DNA of 64,000 nucleotides. It comes from Bradyrhizobium sp. WSM1417. GTDB taxonomy: Bacteria; Pseudomonadota; Alphaproteobacteria; Rhizobiales; Xanthobacteraceae. The stretch is from contig NZ_KI911783.1 of the NCBI RefSeq assembly GCF_000515415.1, positions 6,187,831 through 6,251,830 of the forward strand, read 5' to 3'. This document shows, piece by piece, positions 8,284-16,181 of this stretch; position 1 is the stretch's first letter, and the number at the start of each line of letters is the position of its first letter. The notes under the pieces are model-generated. The model was not told the origin of the DNA and made no database searches. It saw only the letters and a program-made list of their open reading frames with translations. The translations under genes and the position numbers were made by a program.

Positions 8284-8670
8284 TCATCCGGCATTCCGCT
8301 TGAAATGTTTGAGCCCCCGCCGTTGCCGCGAGAGAGCAGCCTTCTCATACCGTTCCAAGCTCGACAAATATCTCATTTGCTTTGGTTCCGCGCCCTCGAT
8401 CACCGCCAACATCAGAATTAACCTAAGAGCTCGCAGGCGATCCTGGCGGCTCCTAGCTTGAGCCAAATCTTGACCTGCGACATGCATGTCCGTACCTTTG
8501 AAGCCTTCCGCAAGGACTGCATCGAAACCAGAACCGGCGGGTTCGTCCCAACGAGATAAGCCATGCCGATAGGCGTTGCGGCTCGATGCTGCTTTGCCGA
8601 CGCTTGTTTGCGGCCCGGTACTCCTCGCTGCGTTTGCGCGATTGGCTTCGATTTGTCGCTTTGACGCCAA
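8284..8670 (-). CDS. Conserved hypothetical protein (basic N-terminal R-Q-I-E-A-N motif)
   Basis: 128 residues; TTG start at 8670 with AAGGAGG 4 nt upstream. The N-terminus KRQIEANRANAARSTGP, continuing TSVGKAASSRNAYRHGL, is the signature of a family common in alphaproteobacterial mobile regions and of unknown function. It resembles the G-P-x-T-x-x-G-K motif region of small basic proteins encoded near transposases. The rest is helical and charged. A degenerate second copy of the first residues may exist on the minus strand at about 9410-9450. Confidence 0.6.
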   Translation of the reverse strand: MASKRQIEANRANAARSTGPQTSVGKAASSRNAYRHGLSRWDEPAGSGFDAVLAEGFKGTDMHVAGQDLAQARSRQDRLRALRLILMLAVIEGAEPKQMRYLSSLERYEKAALSRQRRGLKHFKRNAG

Positions 8671-8733
8671 CTTGCCTCCTTGATTTCACTATCTCGCAAT
8701 CAAGCGATCCGCTTTATCGCGAAGACCACGGCC

Positions 8734-9333
8734 TCAATCCTCGGTTGCCGCGCCTCGGCGATGCGACGGAGGATACGACGGATCCGGCAACAACGGCGCA
8801 ATGAACGTATGTAGGTTTGATCCATCAAACAGATAGGCGGCTATTCCGGCCGCTTGTGCCGCAGCAAGATCGCTCTGCTTGTCGCCGACCATGAAGCTAG
8901 CATCGATATCCACCGAATACCGCTCAAGGAGGGCTCTGATCATCCCCGGCTGCGGCTTACGACAGCTACAGAGGACACGGTAACGCTCAACCAGACCATC
9001 GGGGTGATGGGGGCAGAATTCGAACGCATCGATACGGGCACCAACCATAGCAAGTTCACGCAACATCCATTCGTGCAGATTGCGAACATGCCGCTCCTCG
9101 TAAAACCCCCTCGCGATTCCTGATTGGTTCGTCACGACAAACGCAAGATACCCAGCGTCATTGACTGCTTTGACGGCCTGCTGGGCTCCTTCCACCCACC
9201 GGATCTGGCCGGGTTCGAAAGCGTAGCCGTCGTCCTCATTGAGGACGCCATCACGATCGAAAAATACTGCCGGACGCTTCAAATCTCGTAGGCCCAAGTC
9301 GGAGGGGACACCCTCTGATCTTCCGACAATCAC
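8734..9333 (-). CDS. gmhB: D-glycero-D-manno-heptose-1,7-bisphosphate 7-phosphatase-like HAD hydrolase
   Basis: 199 residues; the frame starts at GTG 9333. HAD-IIIA signature: FFDRDGVLNED near 25 (nucleophile Asp and acid/base Asp), TNQSGIARG near 70, a zinc-loop type segment with CPHHPDG, then CSCRKP near 110-125, and VGDKQSDL near 147. These are the features of GmhB, which removes the 7-phosphate in ADP/GDP-heptose synthesis for LPS core. Some homologues act on other sugar bisphosphates. Partner genes (gmhA, hldE) are not in the window. It lies 9 kb from the polysaccharide locus, inside the decayed island. Confidence 0.85.
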   Translation of the reverse strand: MIVGRSEGVPSDLGLRDLKRPAVFFDRDGVLNEDDGYAFEPGQIRWVEGAQQAVKAVNDAGYLAFVVTNQSGIARGFYEERHVRNLHEWMLRELAMVGARIDAFEFCPHHPDGLVERYRVLCSCRKPQPGMIRALLERYSVDIDASFMVGDKQSDLAAAQAAGIAAYLFDGSNLHTFIAPLLPDPSYPPSHRRGAATED

Positions 9334-9680
9334 GGCTTCATTTCAACATGTCATGCGACCGGACAACATCGTTCGCTGCGAGCGCGCCCTTTTGCATCCA
9401 CGTCTTTGCTGTTCATGCGTGAATTGGCTTCGTTTTGTCGGGATTATACCGATCAGCCTCGTCCCGTCCCCGCCCTAAGCGCGTGAGAACAAGAGCCATT
9501 CCTGCCGCTAAAACGAGCAAGATTGTTGCTGCAGAAAGGACTGGCCTTCATCCGCGATTGGAGCGTTACTGATTCGACTGGGCGCCACCTTCGATCGTAG
9601 CGCCGGTATCTCGCCTCGCGGAAGCGGGGCTTCAGGCAGTGCGGCATGTAAAGCCGCTTGTTTTTGCGAAGGAGATACCG
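9334..9680. other. Divergent intergenic region gmhB / recombination cassette
   Basis: No gene seen. It should hold the divergent promoters. GCGGC/GCCGC (9637-9641 and 9649-9653) can form a small hairpin just before the ribosome site of the exonuclease gene. Minus-strand bases 9410-9450 can be read as R-Q-N-E-A-N, similar to the start of the protein at 8670, which suggests a degraded duplicate. Confidence 0.4.
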
Positions 9681-10541
9681 GTGACAACAGTTCAATCAAA
9701 CGGCGCTGATGCGCCCAATCACATTATCAGATTTAACCCCAATGACCGCCGCCACTTCATCGGCGGCTCGGATGCGCGTGTCATCATGGGCGACGATCAG
9801 GACAAGCTCATTCGCCTGTGGCACGAGAAACGTGGAGAGGTCGCACCAGAAGATCTCTCGGATAATCTCATCGTCCAGCTCGGCACGATAACAGAAGTCC
9901 TCAATCGCGCCTGGTACCAGCGCTCGACCGGACAAACCATTTCGGACATCCAGAAGCGCGTTCGGCATCCCGTGCACAAATGGATGGCGGCAACACTCGA
10001 TGGCATGGTCGAGCAGACTGGAGCGGTGTTCGAGGCCAAGTTCATGCTGCCCTGGGCGTTCACGGAGGAGGCCGCCGCCGAAAAGCACATGGCCCAACTG
10101 CAGCATAATATGTGGGTGGTCGCCGCTCGCTCGTCCGTACTCTCGATCATCACCGGCGGTGGCAAATGGGTTGAGATCAAAATCCACGCCGATCCGCTCT
10201 ATCAGCATTTGCTCCTCACGGCCGAGAAGAAGTTTTGGCGCTGCGTTCAGAGTGGCGAACCGCCTCTGCTCTTCAACATCGAAACGCCGCGACCAAGGCT
10301 GGAGGCCGTTAAGGTCGTCGATATGTCTTCGTCCAATGCCTGGGGCGAGTTCGCAGCAACCTATCTCCGCAGCAAGGACGCCCACGGGGAGCACGAGCTC
10401 TCCAAAGCTGAGTTGAAGAAGCTCGTGCCCGACGATGCCAAGGAGGCAAGCGGGCACGGGATCAAGGCCAAGCGCTCCAAGTCCGGCGCCATCAGCTTCG
10501 ACGCTCTCGCCTTGGAGGCTTCCGATGCATCAATCCAGTGA
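9681..10541 (+). CDS. YqaJ-type phage recombination exonuclease
   Basis: 286 residues; GTG start at 9681 chosen because AAGGAG (9669-9674) lies 6 nt upstream (an in-frame ATG at 9639 is upstream). PD-(D/E)XK nuclease of the YqaJ/lambda-exonuclease group: IGGSDA 27-32, G-T-I-T-E near 68-72, T-L-D-G with catalytic Asp about 107, E-A-K about 118-120, and Q-L-Q-H about 139-142. It would resect dsDNA ends 5' to 3'. The next gene overlaps by 17 bp and encodes an ERF annealing protein, so the two form a Red-like exonuclease/annealase pair. Confidence 0.85.
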   Translation: MTTVQSNGADAPNHIIRFNPNDRRHFIGGSDARVIMGDDQDKLIRLWHEKRGEVAPEDLSDNLIVQLGTITEVLNRAWYQRSTGQTISDIQKRVRHPVHKWMAATLDGMVEQTGAVFEAKFMLPWAFTEEAAAEKHMAQLQHNMWVVAARSSVLSIITGGGKWVEIKIHADPLYQHLLLTAEKKFWRCVQSGEPPLLFNIETPRPRLEAVKVVDMSSSNAWGEFAATYLRSKDAHGEHELSKAELKKLVPDDAKEASGHGIKAKRSKSGAISFDALALEASDASIQ

Positions 10542-11688
10542 GCGGATCGGGGCGATCGCGGGTGCCCTCGCCCGGGCGCAGGCCGAGCTAACCAACCCGG
10601 AAAAGACCCTCACCGCGATCATCCGCTCCCCCTTCCCGCGAGAGGACGACCGGACCTTCCGCTACGCCTCCTTGGCCTCGGGCCTGGACATCGTCCGCAA
10701 GACGCTAAGCCAGCAGGAGATTGCAACCGTCCAGACTACACGGATCGACCCCGCGAGCGGGCAGGTGCATCTCACGACCCTGTTGGCCCATGCCTCCGGC
10801 GAATGGATTTCCTCCGATTGGCCGGTCTGCGCCGCAAAGGAGGTTGAAGCCCCCCACCGTATGGGCGCCTCGTTGACCTATGCCCGCCGATATGCCCTGT
10901 TCGCTCTTGTTGGAATTGCCGGTGAGGACGATCTGGATGCGCCCGATGCGGTCGCTGGCCCTCAGAGTGCCATCCAACCTCAAGCCGCTCCAGCTGCCCA
11001 GCGGAGGACGTCCAAGGGCACTTTGAACCGCCCTGCGGTTCTATCAACGGAACGCTCGGCCGAGTTATTGGACCGGCTTTTGAACGAGCTTGCCGTTCTG
11101 GATGCCGGCGACGGCCTACTCGCATGGGCCAGGACGAGCCTCCCTCTCAAGAACACCCTACTAGAGGCGGACGCTCACGTTCTAGAAGCTGCCTTCCAGA
11201 TGAGGTTCGAGCAAGCTGTTGTCAGCGAACGCGAACAGCAGGCGAAGGCAGGATCCTGTATCGGGACCGACAGGGATCATCCACAGATCCTCAACAGTGA
11301 CGACCGCCAAGGTACCGACGCTAAAACCGCCAACTCGCAACCAGTCGGCCTCGCGTTTCCGAAAGAGTTGCCACGGAAGAGAAGCAAAGGCCACCTCGCG
11401 TTCGTTCGCAGTCAGGGGTGCCTGGTCTGTAACAGGAGTCCTTCGGATGCACATCACCTGAAGTTCGCGCAATCACGCACGCTGGGACGCAAGGTCAGCG
11501 ATGAATTCACTGTTCCACTCTGCCGGTCGCATCACCAAGCCCTCCACCGACACGGCGACGAGAAGGCGTGGTGGGCGAACCTACAGATCGCACCGCTATC
11601 AATTGCAAAGGAGCTATGGATTGTCAGTCCGGTCCATCCGACGGACGCAGCAAACATCACCTTGCCTGTGCCCGCCCCCATTTCCTGA
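10525..11688 (+). CDS. ERF-family single-strand annealing protein fused to an HNH-like domain
   Basis: 387 residues; ATG 10525, preceded by TTGGAGG, overlapping the exonuclease gene. Residues 1-145 are an ERF recombinase domain ([32 protein letters not shown], then [11 protein letters not shown] near 113-123 and L-F-A-L-V-G-I-A). A variable linker follows. Residues about 295-352 form a zinc-ribbon/HNH-type module: C-x2-C about 299-302, D-A-H-H about 309-311, and L-C-R-S-H-H-x3-H about 332-341. ERF anneals ssDNA made by the exonuclease. The C-terminal module (DUF968/HNH-like) could nick or bind branched DNA. Confidence 0.85.
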   Translation: MHQSSERIGAIAGALARAQAELTNPEKTLTAIIRSPFPREDDRTFRYASLASGLDIVRKTLSQQEIATVQTTRIDPASGQVHLTTLLAHASGEWISSDWPVCAAKEVEAPHRMGASLTYARRYALFALVGIAGEDDLDAPDAVAGPQSAIQPQAAPAAQRRTSKGTLNRPAVLSTERSAELLDRLLNELAVLDAGDGLLAWARTSLPLKNTLLEADAHVLEAAFQMRFEQAVVSEREQQAKAGSCIGTDRDHPQILNSDDRQGTDAKTANSQPVGLAFPKELPRKRSKGHLAFVRSQGCLVCNRSPSDAHHLKFAQSRTLGRKVSDEFTVPLCRSHHQALHRHGDEKAWWANLQIAPLSIAKELWIVSPVHPTDAANITLPVPAPIS

Positions 11689-11700
11689 GACGCCTCGGCA

Positions 11701-12327
11701 ATGAACGCTGAACTTGAACGACTTCAGACGCAGACTGTGGCTGCGATGCCAACCGAGATAGAGGCCATGCGCCCGCCGCCCCAGCTTCTTCCGGGAGAGA
11801 GTATCGACCACTATCATAACCTTCAGGCCGCGGTCTTGCGCGATATCAATCCTCGATCAGCGATTGAGTGGCTCCTGGCTTTCGACATCGCCGAATTGTC
11901 TTGGGAGATGCTGCGGTATCGCGTTTTGCGCAACAGGCTTCTCAGCACCTACCGGCAAAAGGCGATCGAAACAATGCTTCGTCGTGTGGACGTAGCCGGC
12001 ATCGCGCCCGCCCTGCAAGACCTTGCCGAGATCTACACCATAAAGAACGCCCTGGATTGGCGACTCGACCCATCCGCTGCGCTCGACATCGAAGCCCGAC
12101 TCGGAACTCAAGGTTACGACCAATACGCCATCAGCATGGAGGTCTACGTTCAAGCACGTGAGACCCTTCCCCTATTCGATTCGCTGTTGAACGGAGCACA
12201 ACTTCGCCGCCTGCTGTTGTTGAAGGAGGTAAACAATCTGCGCCGAACTAGGGTGGATGTTAGGGTTGCCGCCGAGCGCCAGCGCCGATCGAAATCTACT
12301 GGGTTGGCGCGAACTCCAGGCAGATGA
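11701..12327 (+). CDS. Conserved hypothetical protein of the recombination cassette
   Basis: 208 residues from ATG 11701, 12 bp after the ERF gene, so probably cotranscribed. The protein is soluble and mostly helical: PGESIDHYHNLQAAVLRDINP, AIEWLLAFDIAELSWEMLRYR, then a charged C-terminus (QLRRLLLLKEVNNLRRTRVDV). I know similar alphaproteobacterial hypothetical proteins but no function. No catalytic motif is evident. Its place suggests an accessory to the exonuclease/annealase pair, or cargo of the same element. Confidence 0.6.
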   Translation: MNAELERLQTQTVAAMPTEIEAMRPPPQLLPGESIDHYHNLQAAVLRDINPRSAIEWLLAFDIAELSWEMLRYRVLRNRLLSTYRQKAIETMLRRVDVAGIAPALQDLAEIYTIKNALDWRLDPSAALDIEARLGTQGYDQYAISMEVYVQARETLPLFDSLLNGAQLRRLLLLKEVNNLRRTRVDVRVAAERQRRSKSTGLARTPGR

Positions 12328-12331
12328 GGCC

Positions 12332-12628
12332 TGACCTTAATCCAGTTTGAAGTTCGTTCTGACCCAAGACGAGGTCCAGAGCATGAAGCGCAAGCGGTTT
12401 GCGGAAGAACATATCATCGGGGTTTTGAAGGAGCACGAAGCGGTGGTTCCGGTCGCCGATCTCTGCGGCAGCATGGTGTCAGAGATGCCAAATCCACATG
12501 GAAGGCCGGGTTCGCAGGATGGTCGTCTTGGAGGCCAAGCGACTGCGGTCGCTGGAGGACGAGAACACGAAGCTGAAGCGCGTTCTGGCTCACGCCATCT
12601 TGGACAATGCGGCGCTAAAGGATCCCCG
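12332..12628 (+). pseudogene. IS3-family (IS407-like) left end and frameshifted orfA
   Basis: The left terminus TGACCTT at 12332 matches the inverse complement of the right terminus at 17933 with an internal deletion. From ATG 12384 the orfA start is clear (MKRKRFAEEHIIGVLKEHEA), but the frame breaks after about 30 codons; later codons in another frame read E-A-K-R-L-R-S-L-E-D-E-N-T-K-L-K-R, as in the second copy at 16001. Homology stops near 12628. It is a dead fragment of a transposase helix-turn-helix protein. Confidence 0.8.
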
Positions 12629-13082
12629 ACCACCTTAAGCCGGCGCCCCTTTGCGCGCACCCAGCTCGCTAACGGGTGGCGGCCGTGAAAGACGGCATCA
12701 TGAGCGCGATTCGCTCAAAGATCCGCGCGTTTTGAATCAAAAGATTATGTTATTTAACTAGATGGGTCGGAAACCACCAAACCTCACGTGCGGCACTGGA
12801 TCGCCGGTCGCCTAGCCGGCCTTTAACTGTTTTTTCTTCCCAACGAAATCCCACTGAAACAGACTAGGTCGATGCTGGCCGGATCGAAACCCGGGGTACG
12901 AGCATGCCAGCCCTGATGGACCTGATCTGGCGGCGCGTTGCCTACACGATGCTGATCGGCATGCGGTCCAGGTTAGTTAGGCAATTACCGAGGAGGTCGC
13001 GCGAGTGCGAGCGGCCGCGAGTCCGAAACAGGAACGAAATTGAACCTTCTGATCTTAATTCCCGCGCACGGAGGATACAGTG
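12629..13082. other. Noncoding stretch with possible weak terminator
   Basis: No gene supported. A 5-bp GC stem (12802-12806 with 12815-12819) followed by a T-rich run (12821-12837) could be a weak terminator. The segment 12900-12985 has codon-like texture but no recognisable product and is probably another IS scrap. The ribosome site of the next small gene is at 13070-13075. Confidence 0.35.
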
Positions 13083-13175
13083 ATGACTGCAACGATTGTT
13101 TTGGTTCTATTGGGGATTGTCGGTATTGACGTCGCACTCGGGTACGCTTTGGCCCGCTGGAACATCGATCTTTGA
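13083..13175 (+). CDS. 30-residue single-span membrane protein
   Basis: ATG 13083, TGA 13173-13175, with GGAGGA (13070-13075) 7 nt upstream. The peptide is almost one hydrophobic helix (TIVLVLLGIVGIDVALGYAL) ending in RWNIDL. The strong ribosome site and span support translation; nothing else is known. It resembles the short stress or regulatory membrane peptides annotated rarely because of size. No partner gene is evident. Confidence 0.45.
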   Translation: MTATIVLVLLGIVGIDVALGYALARWNIDL

Positions 13176-13470
13176 TGGATATCCGGGAGCCGAAAGAGGC
13201 CGCAGCTAGTACTGCGCCAATAGTTCGGCGTAAATGCCCAAGATTGCGGCCGTGAAATAGACGTAGACACACCACATCATCCATGTGCGGGGAATGAGCT
13301 TAGCTCCTTTGGGCGACGCGACATCCAATATCTAAGCTACCCAGGGGCGCCGCGCCAGTGTGAGCGCGGGCGTTTGTTGCGGGGCCAAATCCCGATTCAG
13401 TGTAGCAGTTTGGCAACAGCACTTAGCGCGGAGCGCTGCTAAAGCACGCCGGCAATTCGCGGAGTCGAGC

Positions 13471-13683
13471 ATGTCAATCGATCGCAAACAGACAGTCGAA
13501 TGGAACGGCGAGACCTTGACTGGGTGGGTGGCCATCGATGGAACGCCAAAGAAAGTCTCGGCAGATCGTGCAACGATCCACGCTCAAGCTCCCGGGTTCA
13601 GTGATGCGTTAAGTAGGGAAATCGACCAGCACCGGGTCGAGATTTTCGAGAAGCTGCTGCCTTACTTTCGGCGGCACGGCTAG
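13471..13683 (+). CDS. Small conserved hypothetical protein
   Basis: 70 residues from ATG 13471; the frame is open upstream, but similarity of style to small alphaproteobacterial proteins starts at MSIDRKQTVEWNG. Sequence pattern: a beta-rich first half (VEWNGETLTGWVAIDGTPKKVSADRATI) and an amphipathic C-terminal helix (EIDQHRVEIFEKLLPYF). It is soluble with no export signal. Function is unknown; the fold pattern recalls DUF1488-like proteins, a weak suggestion only. Confidence 0.5.
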   Translation: MSIDRKQTVEWNGETLTGWVAIDGTPKKVSADRATIHAQAPGFSDALSREIDQHRVEIFEKLLPYFRRHG

Positions 13684-13707
13684 CTCCCTGAAAGATTTAG
13701 CCCACCG

Positions 13708-13733
13708 GGTCGGGCAAAGAAAACCCGCCGACC
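13708..13733. terminator. Possible bidirectional hairpin between convergent genes
   Basis: GGTCGG (13708-13713) pairs with CCGACC (13728-13733), with a possible GGG/CCC extension around an A-rich loop. It lies between the + small gene and the - cold-shock gene. There is no good U-run, so termination is uncertain. Confidence 0.3.
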
Positions 13734-13856
13734 TTGTGAGCGAGCGGGAGTGGGTCGCAAGATTTTAGATGGGTGGGCACCCGATCTCTTTGGAATCAGA
13801 CATATCATGATCGCCCGCCAGCGTGAACTGGCGGCCTCAGTGTGTGGGAGCTTCGC

Positions 13857-14057
13857 CTATAGTCTCAGATTACCTGCTGACTCCTTTCCGCGATCGCTCA
13901 CGATTTCGTAGCTCACCTTTGCACCTTCCGCCAAACTACTGAACCCGGCCTTCTCCACAGCTGAAATGTGCACGAAGACGTCCTTACCGCCGCCGTCGGG
14001 CTGAATGAAGCCATAGCCTTTGCTCGCGTTGAACCATTTCACAATGCCTGTCGCCAC
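13857..14057 (-). CDS. CspA-family cold-shock protein
   Basis: 66 residues from GTG 14057, with GGAGAG upstream (Met-Ala-Thr-Gly-Ile-Val-Lys-Trp start). Single OB-fold cold-shock domain: RNP1 KGYGFIQ about 15-21, RNP2 VFVHISA about 31-37, C-terminal VSYEI. It would bind single-stranded RNA/DNA as an RNA chaperone in the cytosol. Alphaproteobacterial genomes carry several, and this one sits alone in the island. The 5' untranslated region is AT-rich, which fits thermal regulation, but no specific element was identified. Confidence 0.93.
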   Translation of the reverse strand: MATGIVKWFNASKGYGFIQPDGGGKDVFVHISAVEKAGFSSLAEGAKVSYEIVSDRGKESAGNLRL

Positions 14058-14148
14058 GGACGTCTCTCCTGAAAAATGAACGTCATAACATGACAGAAGC
14101 TGAGAAAAACGGAAAGCCAGCATCTCACGATTCTAATGCACTTTTATT

Positions 14149-14514
14149 CTCGGCGTTGACGGCATCTCAGACTTCAACGCGCTGCACTCCCGAAAGCACG
14201 AATACGAGGCGCAGCTCTAGGCCTTCGACGTGCTGGCGCTGGCCGGTGACGATCTTCGCGACCTGCCGCTCCACCTGCACCAGGCCAACCTCCAGAGACT
14301 GCTAGCGCGACGGCCGGACGGGATCACCGTGGCGCCGTTTGAGCGGGGCGAGATCGGTCCTGACCTGTACCATGCCGCTTGCCGCGTGGGCTTGGAGGGG
14401 CTGGTCTCCAAACACTGCAATCGGCCGTACCGCGGCGGCCGACAGAAACATTGGGTCAAGGTCAAGAACCGGAGCCATCCGGCGATGACACGCTTGATGG
14501 AAGCCTCCAGATGA
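14149..14514 (+). pseudogene. ATP-dependent DNA ligase fragment (LigD/Lig-C type)
   Basis: In-frame codons from about 14155 read D-G-I-S-D-F-N-A-L-H-S-R-K-H, then Q-L-stop-A-F-D-V-L-A-L. The TAG at 14218-14220 stands where the family has Tyr. The frame continues to TGA 14512-14514 with GLEGLVSKH and H-W-V-K-V-K-N-R, the nucleotidyl-transferase motifs IV and V. The N-terminal part with the adenylated lysine and the OB domain are both missing. So it is a dead piece of an NHEJ-type ligase, with no Ku gene nearby. Confidence 0.8.
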
Positions 14515-14681
14515 GAGAGCTTGGTCAGATTTTGATCGCCGGGGGATGCGGAGCACTGATCCGAGACGCCCGGGGGCATGTTGGGTTGATGAGCGGTAAT
14601 GCCGAACTGAAGCAGCTAGTAGTCCGCCGAAACCGATCGTATATGGTGCGACGATATCCCACCGCGCGAATCGATCAGTGA
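14511..14681 (+). CDS. Doubtful small ORF after the ligase remnant
   Basis: 56 codons from ATG 14511, overlapping the ligase stop (ATGA) and ending at TGA 14679-14681 on the start of the lipoprotein gene. The product (ILIAGGCGALIRDARGHVG, then a basic segment) is unrecognised. The tight end-to-end overlaps are suggestive, but there is no independent sign of coding. Confidence 0.25.
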   Translation: MRELGQILIAGGCGALIRDARGHVGLMSGNAELKQLVVRRNRSYMVRRYPTARIDQ

Positions 14682-15037
14682 TGCGTTACGCTCCTTTGTT
14701 GTGCTTGCTCCTGACTGCCTGTTCTTCAATGTGGGCCGACACGTCAGGGCCCGTGCCGGAGTTACAGCCGGTGCAGGCACCCACCGAAGAAGCGATAAAA
14801 AAGGGCGTTCAGATTGCCGCCAAAGCAGCAAAGCTAGCTACGCCGGTTGAGGTCTCAGCCCTACGGAAGGCTGACCACGGACCAGGCGATTACTTTGTCT
14901 GCCTGAGAGAGGCGAGCCCGTTGCCTGACCAGCCACGCCCGACGTATTCCGTGTTCTTCGATGACGGGTACAAGGACTTTAGAATGTCCGTCATCCTAGA
15001 AAAGTGCGAGCAGCAGTCGTATTCGGCGACGAACTGA
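14681..15037 (+). CDS. Small lipoprotein
   Basis: 118 residues from ATG 14681 (GTG 14678 is also possible). The N-terminus MRYAPLLCLLLTACSS is a lipobox-type signal with acylated Cys about 14. The mature part is linked by a Pro/Gln-rich stretch to a compact domain containing DYFVCLRE and YSVFFDDGYKDFRMSVILEKCEQQSY. Two further Cys could pair. Similar small lipoproteins of unknown function occur in rhizobia. Likely outer-membrane or periplasmic location. Confidence 0.65.
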   Translation: MRYAPLLCLLLTACSSMWADTSGPVPELQPVQAPTEEAIKKGVQIAAKAAKLATPVEVSALRKADHGPGDYFVCLREASPLPDQPRPTYSVFFDDGYKDFRMSVILEKCEQQSYSATN

Positions 15038-15109
15038 GACCTGAGGACGGAGGCTCGCCGGCAGTCCCTATGCCTCGCTCTGTCCGACGACACACGCCTA
15101 CCCACGTCC

Positions 15110-15215
15110 TCTGATATCGAGCCGTGCTTGGTATGCGCCGAATGCGGCAACCGAGGGGCTCAGGTCAGACCGGATTTTGGCACCGGCAATCCGCCGCAGT
15201 TTGCGGGATCTAACG
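15110..15215 (+). pseudogene. Degenerate zinc-ribbon-like segment, copy 1
   Basis: Codons read S-D-I-E-P-C-L-V-C-A-E-C-G-N-R-G-A-Q-V-R-P-D-F, then N-P-P-Q-F-A. No start codon or ribosome site precedes it. It is a near copy of 15285-15390 in a different reading frame, 175 bp apart. The C-x2-C-G-x-R pattern suggests half of a small zinc-ribbon. Confidence 0.55.
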
Positions 15216-15284
15216 CGGCTTCGCCAGCCGCGGTCGCGCTTTCGCTCAGCCCAAAACGATAGTTTCAACTCTTATGTTCGCTTG

Positions 15285-15390
15285 TCTGATATCGAGCCAC
15301 ACTTCGTTTGCGGCGGATGCGGCAACCGATGGGCTGACGTCAGGCTGGATTTCAGCAGTGGCAGGCCGCCTCAATTTGCGGCCTCGAGCG
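15285..15390 (+). pseudogene. Degenerate zinc-ribbon-like segment, copy 2
   Basis: Codons read S-D-I-E-P-H-F-V-C-G-G-C-G-N-R-W-A-D-V-R-L-D-F, then R-P-P-Q-F-A. It lies in a frame open from 15177 to 15425, whose ATG falls inside copy 1 in another frame. It is probably a tandem duplication remnant of a small C-x2-C protein rather than a working gene. Confidence 0.5.
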
Positions 15391-15591
15391 CCCGTTGGCT
15401 ACCCGTAGATCTCAGTCCCGAGTGAGTTGTTGGGCAGAAGACACCACCCCGGCAACAAGGGGAATGGCCAAGGCACCGTCTGATGTGTGCTGATAACCCG
15501 GCGCGGTGGAGGCGTTGTTAGCAAGCTGCTGCCGTTTTTCGACATGCCCGACCATTAACGCCGGATCTGGTGCCATTCTCCGCGCCCGGTT

Positions 15592-15819
15592 TCACCTTGA
15601 CAAGCTTTGAGCATTGCCGAGCGCAGCGGTATCGCCCGGACACCTTACGCCTGAGGCGGCAAATTGGCAGAAATACGCACTTGCTTCACCGCCTTGAATT
15701 ACCTTCGTAGGCGAAACTATCGTGCCGATCATCGCCGCCAAAAGCGGAAGAAAAAGACCGACAGTCGTGGCAGCAGTTGCAGTTATGAAACCTGCAGCAA
15801 TTGCAGATTGCTCTTTCAT
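15592..15819 (-). CDS. Small secreted or membrane-anchored protein
   Basis: 75 residues from ATG 15819 with AGGGAG 5 nt upstream. The N-terminal 35 residues form a hydrophobic segment (AAGFITATAATTVGLFLPLLAAMIGTIV) usable as signal peptide or anchor, followed by a short polar part with two Cys (YFCQFAASGVRC) that could form a disulfide. Unknown function. The island around it is largely decayed, so it may be a remnant. Confidence 0.45.
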   Translation of the reverse strand: MKEQSAIAAGFITATAATTVGLFLPLLAAMIGTIVSPTKVIQGGEASAYFCQFAASGVRCPGDTAALGNAQSLSR

Positions 15820-16181
15820 ATCGACTCCCTGAAATCGGCCAGCCGGATCACCCGCGTGCTGTGACCTTCGAAACGGTTTGCTAGATTTCCGGGTCTCCAG
15901 GCGATAGAAGATAAAGTCTCATGGTTAAATAATTGCTTACAGCTCCCCCTTAGACTAATCAGGTAAACGACCTTGGTCAGCATTCCCAATCGGCGCGAGG
16001 ATGGACGTCTCAGAGGCCAAGCGACTGCGGTCGCTGGAGGACGAGAACACGAAGCTGAAGCGGCTTCTGGCTGACGCCACGTTGGACAATGCGGCGCTGA
16101 AGGATCTCCTGGGAAAGAAGTGGTGACGCCCGCAAGGAAGCGGAAAGCTGTCGCTCATCTGGTGGATGCCCGTAGCAACCA

